Positions 33,826 to 45,214 of a DNA stretch of 64,000 nucleotides are shown one piece after another. The notes below the pieces were generated by a model. That model did no database searches. It was not told the DNA's origin and saw nothing but the letters and a program-made list of their open reading frames with translations. Source of the stretch: Gnetum montanum (taxonomy: Eukaryota; Streptophyta; Gnetopsida; Gnetales; Gnetaceae). The stretch spans positions 63,402 to 127,401 of the forward strand of contig MNCI01008062.1 in NCBI GenBank assembly GCA_015680685.1, given 5' to 3'. The first letter of the stretch is position 1, and each line of letters starts with the position of its first letter. The translations under genes were made by a program, and so were the position numbers.

Positions 33826-33834
33826 TATATATAT
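33826..33834 (+). promoter_or_regulatory. TATA box upstream of the second peptide ORF
   Basis: TATATATAG, about 150 bases before the upstream ATG at 33978. A 5' leader of about 120 bases to that ATG would result. Inferred. Confidence 0.5.
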
Positions 33835-33977
33835 AGACCAAGTTTTCTCAGGAAACTGTACTCCTCAAATTCCCCTTAGCTTTGTGTGTGGGATATCCAA
33901 ACATCCATAAGCCGCAGACTATTATCCATTTCATTGTCCCAACACTCTTCTTAATCATAATATCGTAGCAGCAATCC

Positions 33978-34022
33978 ATGGCCTTTCGGGATTACCAGAG
34001 TAGTTGCTATGCCTACTCATAA
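33978..34022 (+). other. Upstream ORF or broken N-terminus of the second peptide gene
   Basis: ATG in a strong context (CCATGGCC) opens MAFRDYQSSCYAYS then TAA at 34020-34022. It is in the same frame as the ORF starting seven bases later at 34029. In the CEP-like gene at 20736 the distance from ATG to the hydrophobic core is nearly the same, so this could be the original N-terminus cut by a nonsense mutation; alternatively a regulatory upstream ORF. Confidence 0.45.
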
Positions 34023-34028
34023 ATAATA

Positions 34029-34199
34029 ATGCTTATTATGATTATATTGTCAATCACAGTTGCAGGGGCTTGCGCCACAACGCTGGGGCAGAAACACCAG
34101 CAAAATGAAAATGGGAAGGAAATGGGTTATGCAGTGAAAGTGTCCAAAATGGGAGAAAATCCTAGCGATACAGAGGCAGAGCCAGAAACAGACACATAA
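34029..34199 (+). CDS. Small secreted-peptide ORF, possible broken paralogue of the CEP-like gene
   Basis: 56 codons. Residues 1-16 form a hydrophobic signal-like segment (MLIMIILSITVAGACA) with an AxA cleavage site, then a short hydrophilic, acidic-tailed peptide. Three features recall the gene at 20736: SITVAGA against SVTVADA at the signal cleavage site, LGQK shortly after, and VKV before the C-terminal segment. The SPGVGH motif is absent (here SKMGENPSD). The ATG context is weak and the n-region lacks a basic residue, so a pseudogene with an upstream nonsense codon (34020) is a real alternative. Confidence 0.4.
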   Translation: MLIMIILSITVAGACATTLGQKHQQNENGKEMGYAVKVSKMGENPSDTEAEPETDT

Positions 34200-34298
34200 C
34201 TGTTATATTCAAAGCTGCCATCTGGTTCAAGGAGAGGTGTCGGTCTTATTATCTTTGCAATGAATTACTTTAAATAGCAGACAAATTGTGTACAAGTT

Positions 34299-34372
34299 GA
34301 CTGCATAGCGCAGTGGATTAGCGCATTTGACTTCGGATCAAGAGGTCGTGCTTTCGGCTACCATTGTTGTCG
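34299..34372 (+). pseudogene. tRNA-Arg(TCG)-like, probably a pseudogene
   Basis: 74 bases with clear cloverleaf: acceptor GACTGCA/TGTTGTC plus G73, D-arm GCGCAGTGGATTAGCGC, anticodon arm TTTGA-CTTCGGA-TCAAG with anticodon TCG, T-loop TTCGGCT. It follows plant tRNA-Arg(TCG). Mismatches at 4:69 in the acceptor and 52:62 in the T-stem, plus a changed T-loop, suggest loss of function, though the anticodon arm still pairs. Confidence 0.75.
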
Positions 34373-34749
34373 GAAAGACCTTCCCCTAAACAACATATAA
34401 TGAGTTTAAAGTACTGCAATGCTCCCCGGCATGTTTTGCCATTGTCGATCTTTTTAGAGCCTGAGAAACCGTGTGCAGCGGCAGACATTTATCTTTGGTT
34501 TCAGTATCGCTTTTCAGAATTTACCAAAAGTTCGGCCCGTCATACAAATTTTCTTCCTTTTTCAATCTAATTGTTTTTGGGTTAATTTTCTCCGGTTTTT
34601 CATTTACAAATGAATAATACTTTAATCTTCTCCAATTTGGGGTTCAGTGAAAATATACAAAAAGTATTTTTATTTTCACTGGATGAGCTAAAGTGAAATC
34701 CCAAGACACCATGTTCTTCTTAGAAGCTAATTTGTTTGTTTGTTTGTTT
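34373..34749. other. Intergenic, nothing recognised
   Basis: No retroelement motif. A short (TTTG)n run (about 34730-34750) marks the junction with the truncated end of copy B. Confidence 0.5.
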
Positions 34750-34759
34750 GGCCTATTTT

Positions 34760-35060
34760 GGCCTATAGGCCATTACCACACGGAAATTGGTAACGCTATT
34801 TTTTGTGCGTAACGCTGACCAACGTTGACTTTTCCATAGCCCATTTTTATAACGCAACTTTGTGAATAACATGCTGACGTGTAATGCTAACGTGTAAAAT
34901 TCTACGTTCACGTGGAAAATCACGTTGACAGTTCTCACAAGAGTAGAAGAAATGATGAGCATCCCAAAATAATGTAGGCCAATAATATCCTACAAGCAGG
35001 ATCTTGATGGTCATTCATCTCCCAGCGGAATGACCCCCACAAGGAACCTCATGAGTGTTT
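34760..35060 (-). pseudogene. Integrase zinc-binding domain remnant, copy B
   Basis: The minus strand reads GYYWPTLFWDAHHFFYSCENCQRD, the end of the HHCC zinc domain of gypsy integrase (GYYWPxxxxDxxxYxxxCxxCQR). The frame then degenerates, with RHVIHKVALQKWAMEKSTLVSV-like text before truncation. Confidence 0.8.
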
Positions 35061-35245
35061 TGGACAACTCGTAGTTGATCTATATCAAGAACACACCATC
35101 AAACCAAGCCATCAGGAAACACTTTGTAAAGTTGCCCATTGAACTCCATAAAGTACTTGGCTCAGTGAAGAAACTATTGTTTCTTCTTATGGTTTAACTC
35201 TTGTGGTGTTTGTTGGGTGAAGAGATAGGTAAGAATGCTACTGTA

Positions 35246-35566
35246 CTAGTCTGTCTCCATGGGTGATTGATTATTCACTACACCAGCAAAAAGGAATTCA
35301 TCAGGGAAATGATCAGAAATTGGATATTCATCCTCTTTGTTATCCCATCGCAACCAAAATAAATGATCAGCAACTACATTCTCGGTGCCCTTACGATCGA
35401 TCATCGTTAAATTGAACTCATGTAAGATTACAAGCCATTGTATGATATGAGGGCTTACCATTGGCTTATTCATGAGGAACTGGATTTCACTATGATCTGT
35501 ATATATATATACTTTATATCTTAATCCATAGTGTCTAAATGTTTCTAGTGCAAACACTACAACCAT
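35246..35566 (-). pseudogene. RNase H fragment, copy B
   Basis: Open 106-codon stretch with VFALETFRHYGLRYKVYIYTDHSEIQFLMNK, IIQWLVILHEFNLTMIDRKGTENVVADHLFWL, the Athila/gypsy RNase H block (FRxYLLGxxxxVxTDHxALxxL ... WxLxLQEFDxxIxxRKGxENxVADxLSR). Confidence 0.88.
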
Positions 35567-35761
35567 TAATTCTTTCTCTATGGTAGTATAGTTAAGTTGT
35601 GCACCGACGATACTTCTACTTGAATAGTGGATGTAATAAGGACATTTCTAGTCATCTAACTATGTAAGTACAGCTCCTAAAGCATAGTTGGATGCGTTAG
35701 TTATGATATGGAATGGTTTGGACCAATCAAGAGCTTGTAGAATGGGTGTTTCTACTAGCTT

Positions 35762-36612
35762 CTATTTTAGAGTTTGGAAAGATAATTCACATTCCCTTGT
35801 CCACTTGAAAGATACGTCCTTTTTCATTAATTCCACCAATGGTTTGGAAACCTTTGAAAAGTTCTCAATAAATATCCCATAGTAGCCAATATGTCTAAGA
35901 ATGACCAAATATCTTTGACAGTTTCTGGTTGACGAGTAATTCCTTGGATAATTTTGATTTTCACAGGGTCTATCTTTATCCCTGTGTGAGAGATTTTGTG
36001 CCCTAGTACTACACCTTCTTGGACCATCAAATGGCTTTTCTGCCAGTTGAGCATCAAATTGGTTTCTAAACATCTTTTTAACACTTGCTCCAATGGGTCC
36101 AAGGCTTGATCAAATTTTTCTCCATAAGTGGAGAAGTCATCCATAAAGACCTCCATGCCATTCGCTATCTGCTATTGGAATATGGTTAGAACTAGTCTTT
36201 AAAATGTTACAGGGGCATTGCACAAGCCAAACAACATCTGTTTGTATGCAAACGTTCCCCAAAAACTAGTGAACATAGTCTTGGCTTCGTCTTCTAGGGC
36301 TATTTGTATTTGGTTATATCCACTATATCCATCTAGAAAACTGTAATAGCGATGCCATGCAATGGTGTCTGAGACTTGGTCAACAAATGGAAATGAAAAG
36401 TGATCTTTGAATGTTGCCATATTTAGTAGCCTGAAATCTATGCACATCCTCCATTTGCCTTTCTTTTTAGGCACAATAACAAAGGGGCTAACCCATTCAC
36501 TATCAACAATAGGATTTATGAACCTAGCCTTGAGAAGCTGTTTGATTTCTTCCTCAACTACTTGCTTCAACTTAGGGTTCAATTGCCTCTGCAATTGTCT
36601 TTGAGGCTTCAT
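35762..36612 (-). pseudogene. Reverse transcriptase, copy B
   Basis: 36612-36199 reads LNPKLKQVVEEEIKQLLKARFINPIVDSEWVSPFVIVPKK, CIDFRLLN, DHFSFPFVDQV, YYSFLDGYSGYNQI and MLFGLCNAPVTF; 36156-35827 reads EVFMDDFSTYG, VLKRCLETNLMLNWQKSHLMVQEGVVLGHKIS, IDPVKIKII. It follows the Athila RT order; the catalytic F-MDD is intact. A short frame break separates the halves (near 36170-36200). The next frame down continues LVELMKKDVSFKWT. Confidence 0.9.
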
Positions 36613-36699
36613 GGAGGGGTCAGTGTAAATTCTATGTTAGCATATCCTAGGATCTATTCCAATTAATTTGGCATATGAACAAGGGAAGACTTCCAAACA

Positions 36700-37560
36700 T
36701 TAATTTATTACCTTCAGCAGTTCTTCTTTCTGTTGAGGAGCAAGCTTAGCATTGATAATTACTAATTTTCCATTTTTAAGGAACATGTATTCCATACCAG
36801 TGGGCAATGGTTTCAGCTTGAGAGGCTCCTGCTTAAATTTCTCAGGGATTTCCAACTTCCCCCAATTGATATTTTCAAGGTTAAGACTTGGAAGTTGGCA
36901 GTGGACTTGCTCTAATGTGTCTATGCTATCGATGTAAGCACAAGTCAAACCCTTAGTTGGTTCCATGCATATGAGTGAACTGCTTTCTTAATCAGCTGTC
37001 AACCACTAGGTGTCATTTTTTCATGTGGCTATTACATATAGGAATCTTTGTATGTTAATCACTTGTGCACACTGATTGCATGCATGCAATGCTAAACTTT
37101 GCACAAACCATGACCTCTGCACATAATTACACCCTATGTCACTGTATGCGATGCATGGAACTTTCTTCTTCTCAATCTTTCTAAATATTTTTTTTTTTGA
37201 TATTTCTAGGGAAAGATCATGGATTTCTAGGTGTGCATCGATGGTGCTTAGCCATTCTCTTCCCATTATGATTGGGAAGTCCCCCTTACCTTTGTTTAAC
37301 TAGAATCACTAGGAAGTTAGCTAGGTAGGACCACCCACAAACAGTAGTAACAATGTCTTCCACCAGTCCCAATGGGATAGTGATGGACTAGTCGGCCAAC
37401 TCTAGATGGATGTTACTCTTTGTCAATGGAGGTAGGTTTCAAGCCTTGTACATTTCTTGAGAAATCAAGTTGACACCAGAACATGAATCCAAGAGATCCT
37501 TGCACGATGCATTTCCAGCGATTTGTAAGTATATCAGAGGACTCCCAGGATCAGAGAATT
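36700..37560 (-). pseudogene. Protease and protease-RT linker, copy B
   Basis: The active-site block near 37510-37470 reads LLDSCSGVNLISQEMY (usual LLDLGSGVNL). Further on are VILVKQR, then IIMGREWLSTIDAHLEIHDLSLEIS (37266-37190), the equivalent of LGRPWL. 36966-36700 is the linker to RT (LPSLNLENINWGKLEIPEKFKQEPLKLKPLPTGMEYMFL) typical of Athila pol. Frames shift several times. Confidence 0.8.
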
Positions 37561-37569
37561 TCTTGGGAA

Positions 37570-40148
37570 GGTGGCTAGCTTTGATCTAATTAGTAATAGC
37601 ATGTGTTAGCATGATTGTATGCGTTGAGTGCGGTGACTGGGTTGAGGGGGGCTCCAAAGTTTTAATTGATACTGAGGCGTCTAAGGAATTAGCCACTTGT
37701 GATTGTAAGGGCTTAGTTGGAGTGTTGGTTCTAAAGAAAGGTCTTTTCTTCATGTGGTTGTTGGAATCAATAGTAGGTTGAGAGTTAATATCCCTCGTTG
37801 TATTATGCTGTTGCAGCTAAGTAGGGATTTCATCTTGCATCGCGGGAGTAGGTGGTAGTGGAGCTATTGGTGGAAGAGATGTGACTAGATGAGAAGGATG
37901 ATATGCTTGTGGAATATCTCCTTTAGAAGAGGGAGTTCCATAATACTCGTAGGCTTGGTAGTGAGGTTGAGGAGTGACGTGACCAGTAGAGTCACTTGAG
38001 GAGATTGGCTACTGCACGTAATATCCATATGGGTCAGGTTGCTGGTAAGGATACTGTTGCCTTGGTGGTGGCATTTCCCATGATTTCAGGTGCTACCACT
38101 GTTGATATTGCTCAATCAATTGTGGTGGAGTTCCACTAGGATAATATGTTAAGGGTTGGTGGAACTGCTTTGGGTTACCTTGAGGATAAGGTAACCTTTG
38201 GGGTGTTTACCTTTTGTTTAATCGTGGGTTGAGTGCATACACCCTAGACTCCTGCAGATGTGATATTATAGGGCAACATCCCTTAGGATGTTTATATTGA
38301 CATATCTTGCATCCACTATCATTTTCTATTTCCGAATCCAAAACCTCTTCAATGATGGAAACTTTTCCCTTACCCTTGCTACGTGCATGTTCAGCTTCTC
38401 TCTTTTTTCTTTTTTCATGATCATTTCCTTTCTCTCTAGACTCCTCTACTATTTTAAGAATCGTTTGAAATCTATTGTCTAGGGAATCCCACATTTGGTC
38501 TACCTTTGTTGAAACTTCTAATGTCATCTTTTGGATAGGCAAAGTTTTCCTATTCACCATCTCTTCGAGTGGTGACTCTTCTTCATTCTCACAAAATCTT
38601 ACTCCCCTCTTCCAAAGGGAAGGATCTCAGTTATACACTTCCACACACTCTCTCTTTCATAGCTCACCTTCTTCCTTAGAAACTTTCTCCAATAGTTTTT
38701 GAATTTGATGGGACCTAAGCTCAGGTAGTCTCCCTTGGGCATAAGTCCTAATGGTTCTTCTCATTTCATGCCTAAGCCCATCCACGAGATGGTGCAATTG
38801 ATCCCTTTGTGAATAACCATGGCCAAGAAAACGATAATAGTGCATAGTATTAGCCCATGGTAGCATCCAAGGGTTCATATCCCCCTTGTTTCCAACCTTG
38901 GATTTTCTATCATAAGTTGGACACTAGGGAGTACGTTTGGTACTTGTCATTAAATAATTTTAACATAGTACTCCACCTATGAATGGATTCTAATTCTAAA
39001 GACTAGTAGAAGCTTTCAACTTCTTTAGCTAATGTCTATGGGAATAACTTAAGTTTTTGAAATTAGTTCTCTATGTTTTGTAAGTCACACACATCATGGA
39101 ATGCTTGTAAATGATTCTAAGGATCAGCATTGTATCCCCCTTCAAATCATGGGATGTTGTTCATATCTAATCTCTTGATCCTACTATCTTTCTGGTGCCT
39201 TTTTGGAATTCTAACAGCCTTAGTTATGTCTAACATACTTCAAGTAGCGAGTAGGGGTTCATCATGATCACCTCATCCATGGTGTCTATGGTGCCTACGT
39301 TGTTCCTTACTCTCCCTTCTTCTATGTTGTGACTCTCTAGAGTGCCCTCATCACCTTTCCTAGTTGTTTTGTCTATGACTTCTACTTTGCCTACCTTTAT
39401 CTCCATGGTATTTTTCTTTATGATCACATTCAGATATTGAAGGAGAGGGTGAAAGAGATGATGAAGGTGAAGAAGAAGGAGAATCGTCACCATGACAATG
39501 TCTGATACCTTCTCTTTTGTGGTCTCAGCCCTGATCACAATTATGATTAGAATGTCCACCTTTATCATGAGTTCATGTCCCTTTTTTGGATCCTTTGTGT
39601 CCATGGGTATCAAAGCTTGGGTTATGAATAGTGGAATGAATGTCATGATACACAATCCCTTGGCCAAAGTCAAGGGGAGGAACATCATTGTGTGGGAGAC
39701 TACCTAAGGTAGACTCACCACCCTCACTTTTGCTTAAGACATGTGGGGCATCTTGGGACCACTTACCCTTCAAATACTTATGATGTCTCTCCTATTGCAA
39801 GTCCCATTGATGTTGTGCCTCTGTGAGATGATATTCTCTCAATTCATGGTCTTTCACAACGTATTTTGCATATAAGTATGGCATGCAAATTCATGTGAGA
39901 GCATGAAGAATCATGCTTGGGATTGAACGACTAGGTGGTAACACTATGTTACTTTCTAAGTCATGCCAACATAGTTGTTCATCTTGATGAAGGATAAAGG
40001 TCAAGTCTAGTATATACTCATTGGGATGAATATATACCACCTACACTTGTTAAGGGACTGGTGGATCAACATCATATGTATTATGCTACTGACTGTTTCC
40101 TGTTTCAAACCTAGGTGGTGAGACACTTTCATACAAAGAAGGAGACAT
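37570..40148 (-). pseudogene. gag of Athila-like copy B, decayed
   Basis: ATG at 40146-40148. The low-complexity part lies around 39230-39500, the capsid-like core near 38870-39120 and a Lys/Glu-rich C-terminal part at 38560-38207 (LPIQKMTLEVSTKVDQMWDSLDNRF, then CQYKHPKGCCPIISHLQESRVYALNPR). These match copies A, C and D. The CPIISHLQESR phrase is the most conserved gag landmark of this family. Confidence 0.8.
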
Positions 40149-40265
40149 ACTTGTTTGTTCAATGTCCAATGTATGCTTGTTTATTATATTTTCAACCAAC
40201 GCTAAGGGTTCATCCCAACAATGTGAATGATTTCCTATGTTCTAGTTAGCGCACAAAAAACTAAG

Positions 40266-40283
40266 TGCTTGACAATGACACTA
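40266..40283 (-). other. Degenerate primer site, copy B
   Basis: The minus strand reads TAGTGTCATTGTCAAGCA one base inside the LTR, the same position as the tRNA-Asp site in copies A and D. It matches only partly, with most differences being transitions. Confidence 0.6.
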
Positions 40284-40284
40284 A

Positions 40285-40842
40285 TGATGAGTGGCAAGGT
40301 ACCCCTATGCTCAACCATACGAATACGAGCATTTCACGCATGATCTAGTCTAATTCCAAGGACTCAGTGCTTATGCGCCCTTGTAAAACAAGCATAAGTT
40401 AGTTAATTGTTATCTTTCCAAGCTTACCTGTATGTCATGATTGTATGGTTAAGTAAGCTTGAGGCATATGATTTTCATAGCTTTTATGTTTTTATGTCCT
40501 ATGCTAGTAGGGAAGGAGATAGGTAAGTAAGTGACTAATTTAACTTAACTACTCATTAACTAAGTTCTAACTAATCATAAAACCAATATTCATTCCCACT
40601 TGTTGTACACATCCTAAAGCACCTAGGCACTGTATTTATAGGCTTGGGAGAAACTACTCTAATAATTAGAGTAACTGCTCTAATAATTAGAATAACTAAT
40701 AAAGTAACCACTAGATTAACCACTCTAATAATTAGAATAACTACTAGAGTAACCACTCTAATAATTAGAGTAACTGCTAGAGTAACCACTAGAGTAACTA
40801 CTCTAATAATTAGAATAAATGCTAGAGTAACCACTCTCATCA
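40285..40842 (-). repeat. LTR of copy B
   Basis: 558 bp with TGATGA/TCATCA ends. On the minus strand the U3-like part is an array of CTCTAATAATTAGAG palindromes, followed by a TATA box (CCTATAAATAC, about 40631-40641). The downstream part resembles the other copies' LTRs. Confidence 0.85.
40654..40836. promoter_or_regulatory. Palindrome array in LTR B
   Basis: Five copies of CTCTAATAATTAGA (about 40658, 40679, 40723, 40757, 40801), two extended to the perfect 15-base palindrome CTCTAATAATTAGAG, interspersed with CTAGAGTAACCA. It lies upstream of the TATA box. The open reading frames across it are artefacts of the repeat. Confidence 0.75.
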
Positions 40843-42641
40843 CTAACACATCGAAAGGATCAAAACTTTGCAAGTTTACAAGAATCTTGGACAAGATCCA
40901 CAACTAGCTATAAGTTCCTTGCCATGGATGGGATCATGTAGTTGTGACTTGGCCCATTGTCAATCAAGACACTAACCTATCTTGATTTCATAGTGACTAG
41001 GGCCAATTGGAGCTAGTGCTAATTATTAGGGCTAGTCTCTTGGGAACTTAAGGCTCCTACCTTTTTGGTAACCATATTGGACAACTCCATCATTACAACA
41101 AACCTTTGTTGCTCACTAAAGGTGCTACCATCTATAATCTAGAGATATGATTCTAGACGGTACTTCAAAGACATCAGTTGCTTTTGTGGGACATGTCCCT
41201 ATCTATTCTTAGTCCTTCTTGAGATAAGAGGATAATTTCTAACTAAATGGTTGGGAGGACATAGAAAACATTAAATTTCTCCCTTGAAGGAACTTCTAGA
41301 GAGCTATCACTTCTTAAACCTAGTTTGTTATTTGCTCCTGACATCCTTCTACTTTTACTAGGAGCTTTGGTTACTCAAAGGGCCTTCTACAGGGAAACTT
41401 CCCTATTAGATTGGTTTAGATCCATTTTCCCCTTTAGTAGAACCTGCATCCATTTTCTAAAATTGGCAAGATATATCCTCCTTGCCCTTCTCATGTTTAC
41501 CCTTATCTAGCTTTATAGCATTCACATCGATGAAGGTGCCATATGCTACAATGGCCTCATGTAAACTATTAATTCCTCAATGGCACAACTTCATTTGCAT
41601 TCACGGTTACAACCCCTTTACAAAATTGAAGGAATGATTCCAATCTCCCATATTGGGAACCAACAACATTACCTCTTACAAGGCATTGATGTAATCGTCT
41701 AGATTACAAGAGTGTTTCAATGACTCAAGCTTGGTCATGGCTACTCATTCTAAGTTCATTGCATAGAATTATTTCATCAAAGCATCCTTGAATTTTTCCC
41801 ATGTGTCCCCCATCTCACCCATCAGTATCATTCTCTTGGACACAAAGAAGGCTAAGCCACCATAGTTTTGCATTACTAATCAAGTACAAGTATATAGTGG
41901 ACACCTTCTATGGCATAGGAATGTCCCCCATAGAGAAATACATTTCCACATTATGGAGGAAGGTATCAATCTTGACATCACTTCTCTCATCATCATAAGA
42001 CCTAAGTTCTCTCACTTTAATTCATGCCACCACCATGGGCTCTTGCGCAAGGTGTCTTGCTAGGGAGGACTTTAGAATGACATTCTCAATTTTCAATTCA
42101 AACATCTCTTAGTTCACCCCAACCAAGGCATCCTTCAAGACTTTCATCCATGCAACTAGGTCATTAACTAAAGAATCCTTTGTCTATGTTACCTCAAAGG
42201 ATTAAAAGAGATCCTTGTAGAGGTATAGCTTATGATCCAGATGGCCCTATAGGATGGCAATATTGGCCTTTGCCAATTTCACCTAATCCTTTGAGCAAAG
42301 GTCTAACTTATATTGTGGCACGTCCATCTCATTAAGGATGTAGTGAATCAACTCCATGCTATTAGGACCAAGGTGGCCTAAAGCCTCATCAACAACTTTG
42401 ATATGCTCCCAAAGGTTCTAAAATTGGACCTCCTCCTGGCCAAGCTCCACCTTGACCTTCGAGTTGACATGGTCCTCAACTATCCCACTAGGTCCACCTA
42501 GCTTCATCTTAGAAGATGCATCCTCATAAGATCATCCACAATATGAATGAGTGATTAGTAGAATATGAAAATGAAAAAATCACAAACCAATTATCCTCTC
42601 AATTCTTTTATCAGTCTAATTTTAGCTAGCAAGTAATGGAA
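40843..42641 (-). pseudogene. gag and protease relic of a different Ty3/gypsy element
   Basis: On the minus strand, KIDTFLHNVEMYF ... KVSTIYLYLISNAKLWW (about 41980-41850) matches the Retrotrans_gag core (VxxFLxxLExYF ... KVxxAxxYLxGxAxxWW). A degenerate protease block (VLIDNGPSHNY, about 40985-40955) lies further on. It breaks at the LTR of copy B, suggesting B inserted into it. The family differs from Athila: the primer site is initiator-Met type. Chromovirus-like is my best guess. Confidence 0.65.
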
Positions 42642-42642
42642 G

Positions 42643-42654
42643 GCTCTGATACCA
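42643..42654 (-). other. Primer site, initiator-Met type
   Basis: The minus strand reads TGGTATCAGAGC, a perfect 12-base complement of the plant initiator tRNA-Met 3' end. It precedes the gag relic at 40843-42641 by a short leader. Confidence 0.9.
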
Positions 42655-42657
42655 TCT

Positions 42658-44184
42658 ATAACAACATTGTTTTTGACACGTTGTCTGGCACCTCATAAAT
42701 CCTTAAACAAGTTCAAATTTGGGATAGAACTTAAGAGTATTATGCCTCAATTATCAACAGCCTAAAACACATGCCAAACAATAACTTGTTAATGTTAGCA
42801 TATGACCTAAGTGATATTTGTAAACATCCAACCCACATAACTAACAATTTAAGCTAGATAGCACTCCCTTGCTTCACTCATGTGGATACTAAGAAGACTA
42901 TTAACTGAACCCTCCAAATTCATCGTTGCATGCTGTTAGTTGATGTTGTTCCCTAATGAGCATACACAACATCCCATAACATATACCATGACACACCCAA
43001 CTTAAATCCCAATGCAAAGTTGAACTACATAACCCTCCCATGTAACATCATACTAAGTGGGTAACAGAGGAAGGTCATAGTCCCTTCTTACTAGTGCATG
43101 AAACTATCATGCCACTATGGTTTTGAAGACATAAGGAGTGAAAGATTTAACTACTAGGGTCAATGATCTTAAAGCTCATTATTAAACTCAACTGTCTTCC
43201 CAAGATCTGGACTCTTCATAGCAACCAACACCCAAGCTAATAATGATACTATTTAGGACATAGTATGTCCATCCTTCTATACCTTACCTAAGATGTAGAA
43301 CTCATAGAAGGATTCCTAAATGGTTTGTCATAGTAACACAAGAGGAGACACTGGCCTCTTCAGAATAATGAGTTCAAGACATCCCTTGAATCATTTTACC
43401 CAAAGATCTAGGAGTCTAAAGATCATCATAGACCCATACCTATGTGAAACTTGAGCCTTATCACCTATAGAGTTCTTCGAAAAACTCTAGGAAATTCTAC
43501 AAATTCAAAAGTTTGAAAATCAAGATCAATGCATCAATGACTAGAATTTTAGTCATAAGTTATAAAAGGCTTAGATCAAAATTAAAGATGTCTCATGGGA
43601 TAGTAAGTGAAATATCTAATCTAAGATTCCTTTAAAAATTTCATCAAATAATTTTCATGAAAACAAAACAAAATTCTTGTTGACTAAATTACAATGATAT
43701 CCAAAGAAGAAAAGATCTAATCTAATCTCATATATGTTATAATTGATAAAATGACTATTTGAAGTTCAATTCTAAGAAATTTGGTGAAAACCTAATGAAA
43801 ATAATGAGATCAATAGTTTGAAGTATTAATGACTATTAGTTTTCTAAATGATGCAAAATTTGAATTATAATTGCAAGAAATGTTGATGTTGATGAGAGAG
43901 CTTGGTAATGTTGATGAAATAGTGATGAAGATGCTAATAGCTTGATGAAGTTGATGCTAAAACAAACTTGGTAACCATAATATCTAAGAATAACAAATAA
44001 TTTAAACTTAAAGAAGATGAAAAGAGAGAGTAATGAGACTTAAACAATTCCTAGTCAAACTTTATTATCAAAAGATAAAGATAATTACAACATGGTATGG
44101 CATTGGAATATATAGAAAATGATTGAGGCCATACTAGAGGACACTAAAGTATCATTCACTAACATAAAAAAGAATAAAGTTGGG
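42658..44184 (-). repeat. Probable LTR or flank of the second gypsy relic
   Basis: By position, the LTR of the element primed at 42643-42654 should begin here, but without a partner copy I cannot set its end. The sequence is non-coding and AT-rich, with recurring GATGATGAAG-type phrases near 43870-43960. It ends at the 5' LTR of copy C. Confidence 0.4.
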
Positions 44185-45195
44185 TGATGAAGCATCAAAA
44201 TGTTGCATCGATAGGCCCCCATCAACATGGCCTCATCAATGAGTCCCCATCCACATGGCCTTATTGATGGGTCCCCATTGACATGGTGTTGCCTTGTCAA
44301 CGGGGCCATGTCAACATAGCATTTGCTACATTTATGAGGTCCGGTTGACAGAACTCCACAATAAACCCCATCGACGAGGCTGCATTGATGTAGTGTTTGC
44401 TACATTTATGAGGCCCAATCAACATAGCTTTACAATAAAGTCTATAAATATGTGCTCATCCACCATGTTTATGAATGTTTTATCATAGTTGTAGTAGAGC
44501 TCTTGCAATTTTTTCATTTGAAAGTTAGAATATTTTTTTAAGTGCTCATAGAAGGAGTCAAAAAGTATATAGATTTTTCTTCAAGCATAGATGTACTTGA
44601 GCACACCAATGTGAATGGCAATAAAGGTGAGCCTTTTGATTAAACCTTGCAGCACTTGGAATAGATTAATAATTTATTTCTGCATTTACTATTTTCATTA
44701 ATTATGCAATTAATTAAGATAATTAAGGATTTAATTAATTAAATAATTAAGCTAAATAGATTAAACACATAAGTATGACCACTTGGAGCATAACATACAA
44801 CACTTGGTAATCCCAGCATTGCTTAATGCTTGGTAACCCAACAATGTTGTATGCATTCAGGATGTGTGCGGAAAGTGAGACTGAATGCTTATGTTAGGAT
44901 AGCTAGTTATTAATTAGCAATCAAATTAGTTAAATTGGTTAATAAATTGAGTTTCAAGTTTTTATCAATTGCAGGAAAATAAAATATAAAATAGTAAAAA
45001 TCATGTGCCCCAATTACACTTAACCATACAACTAAGCTTCACAAGTGTAGTTGGGAAGATAATGATCATCACAGTTAGATTTCACTTCCTAGAACCAGTG
45101 TACTTAGGAACTTAAGATCTACAAAATTCAATCAAATTGCATGCGAACACTTGTAATTTGTATGGTTGGGTGTAGGGTATACTTGCTACTCATCA
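44185..45195 (+). repeat. 5' LTR of copy C
   Basis: 1011 bp with TGATGA/TCATCA ends. The U3-like part (44200-44430) is built from phrases of the type CATCAA(C/T)ATGGCC, GTCCCCAT and GATGGG, and includes a duplicated block beginning TTGCTACATTTATGAGG (44328, 44397). A TATA box CTATAAATATG follows at 44442. Confidence 0.8.
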
Positions 45196-45196
45196 T

Positions 45197-45214
45197 TAGC
45201 ATTGTTGCTGGGGA
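45197..45214 (+). other. Degenerate tRNA-Asp-type primer site, copy C
   Basis: TTAGCATTGTTGCTGGGGACC region one base after the LTR end. Compared with TGGCGCCGTTGCCGGGGA, the differences are mostly G-to-A and C-to-T transitions. Confidence 0.7.

Larger units (their letters stand above)
34750..40842 (-). mobile_element. Athila-like Ty3/gypsy element, copy B (3' truncated)
   Basis: On the minus strand: LTR (40842-40285), primer site, gag, protease, RT, RNase H, and the integrase zinc domain, where it breaks off near 34750. It has the fullest pol of the four Athila-like copies and fixes their classification (RT motifs NPIVDSEWVSPFVIVPKKKGKWRMCIDFRLLN type, VFMDDFS, GHKIS.TGI). Decayed by stops and frameshifts; the integrase core and 3' LTR are missing. 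Confidence 0.88.

Noticed and set aside
40571-40903. 110-codon minus-strand ORF (and its plus-strand counterpart) rich in Val, Thr and Ile
   Set aside because: It is the translation of the palindrome array in LTR B; period and content follow the DNA repeat, with no domain or start context.
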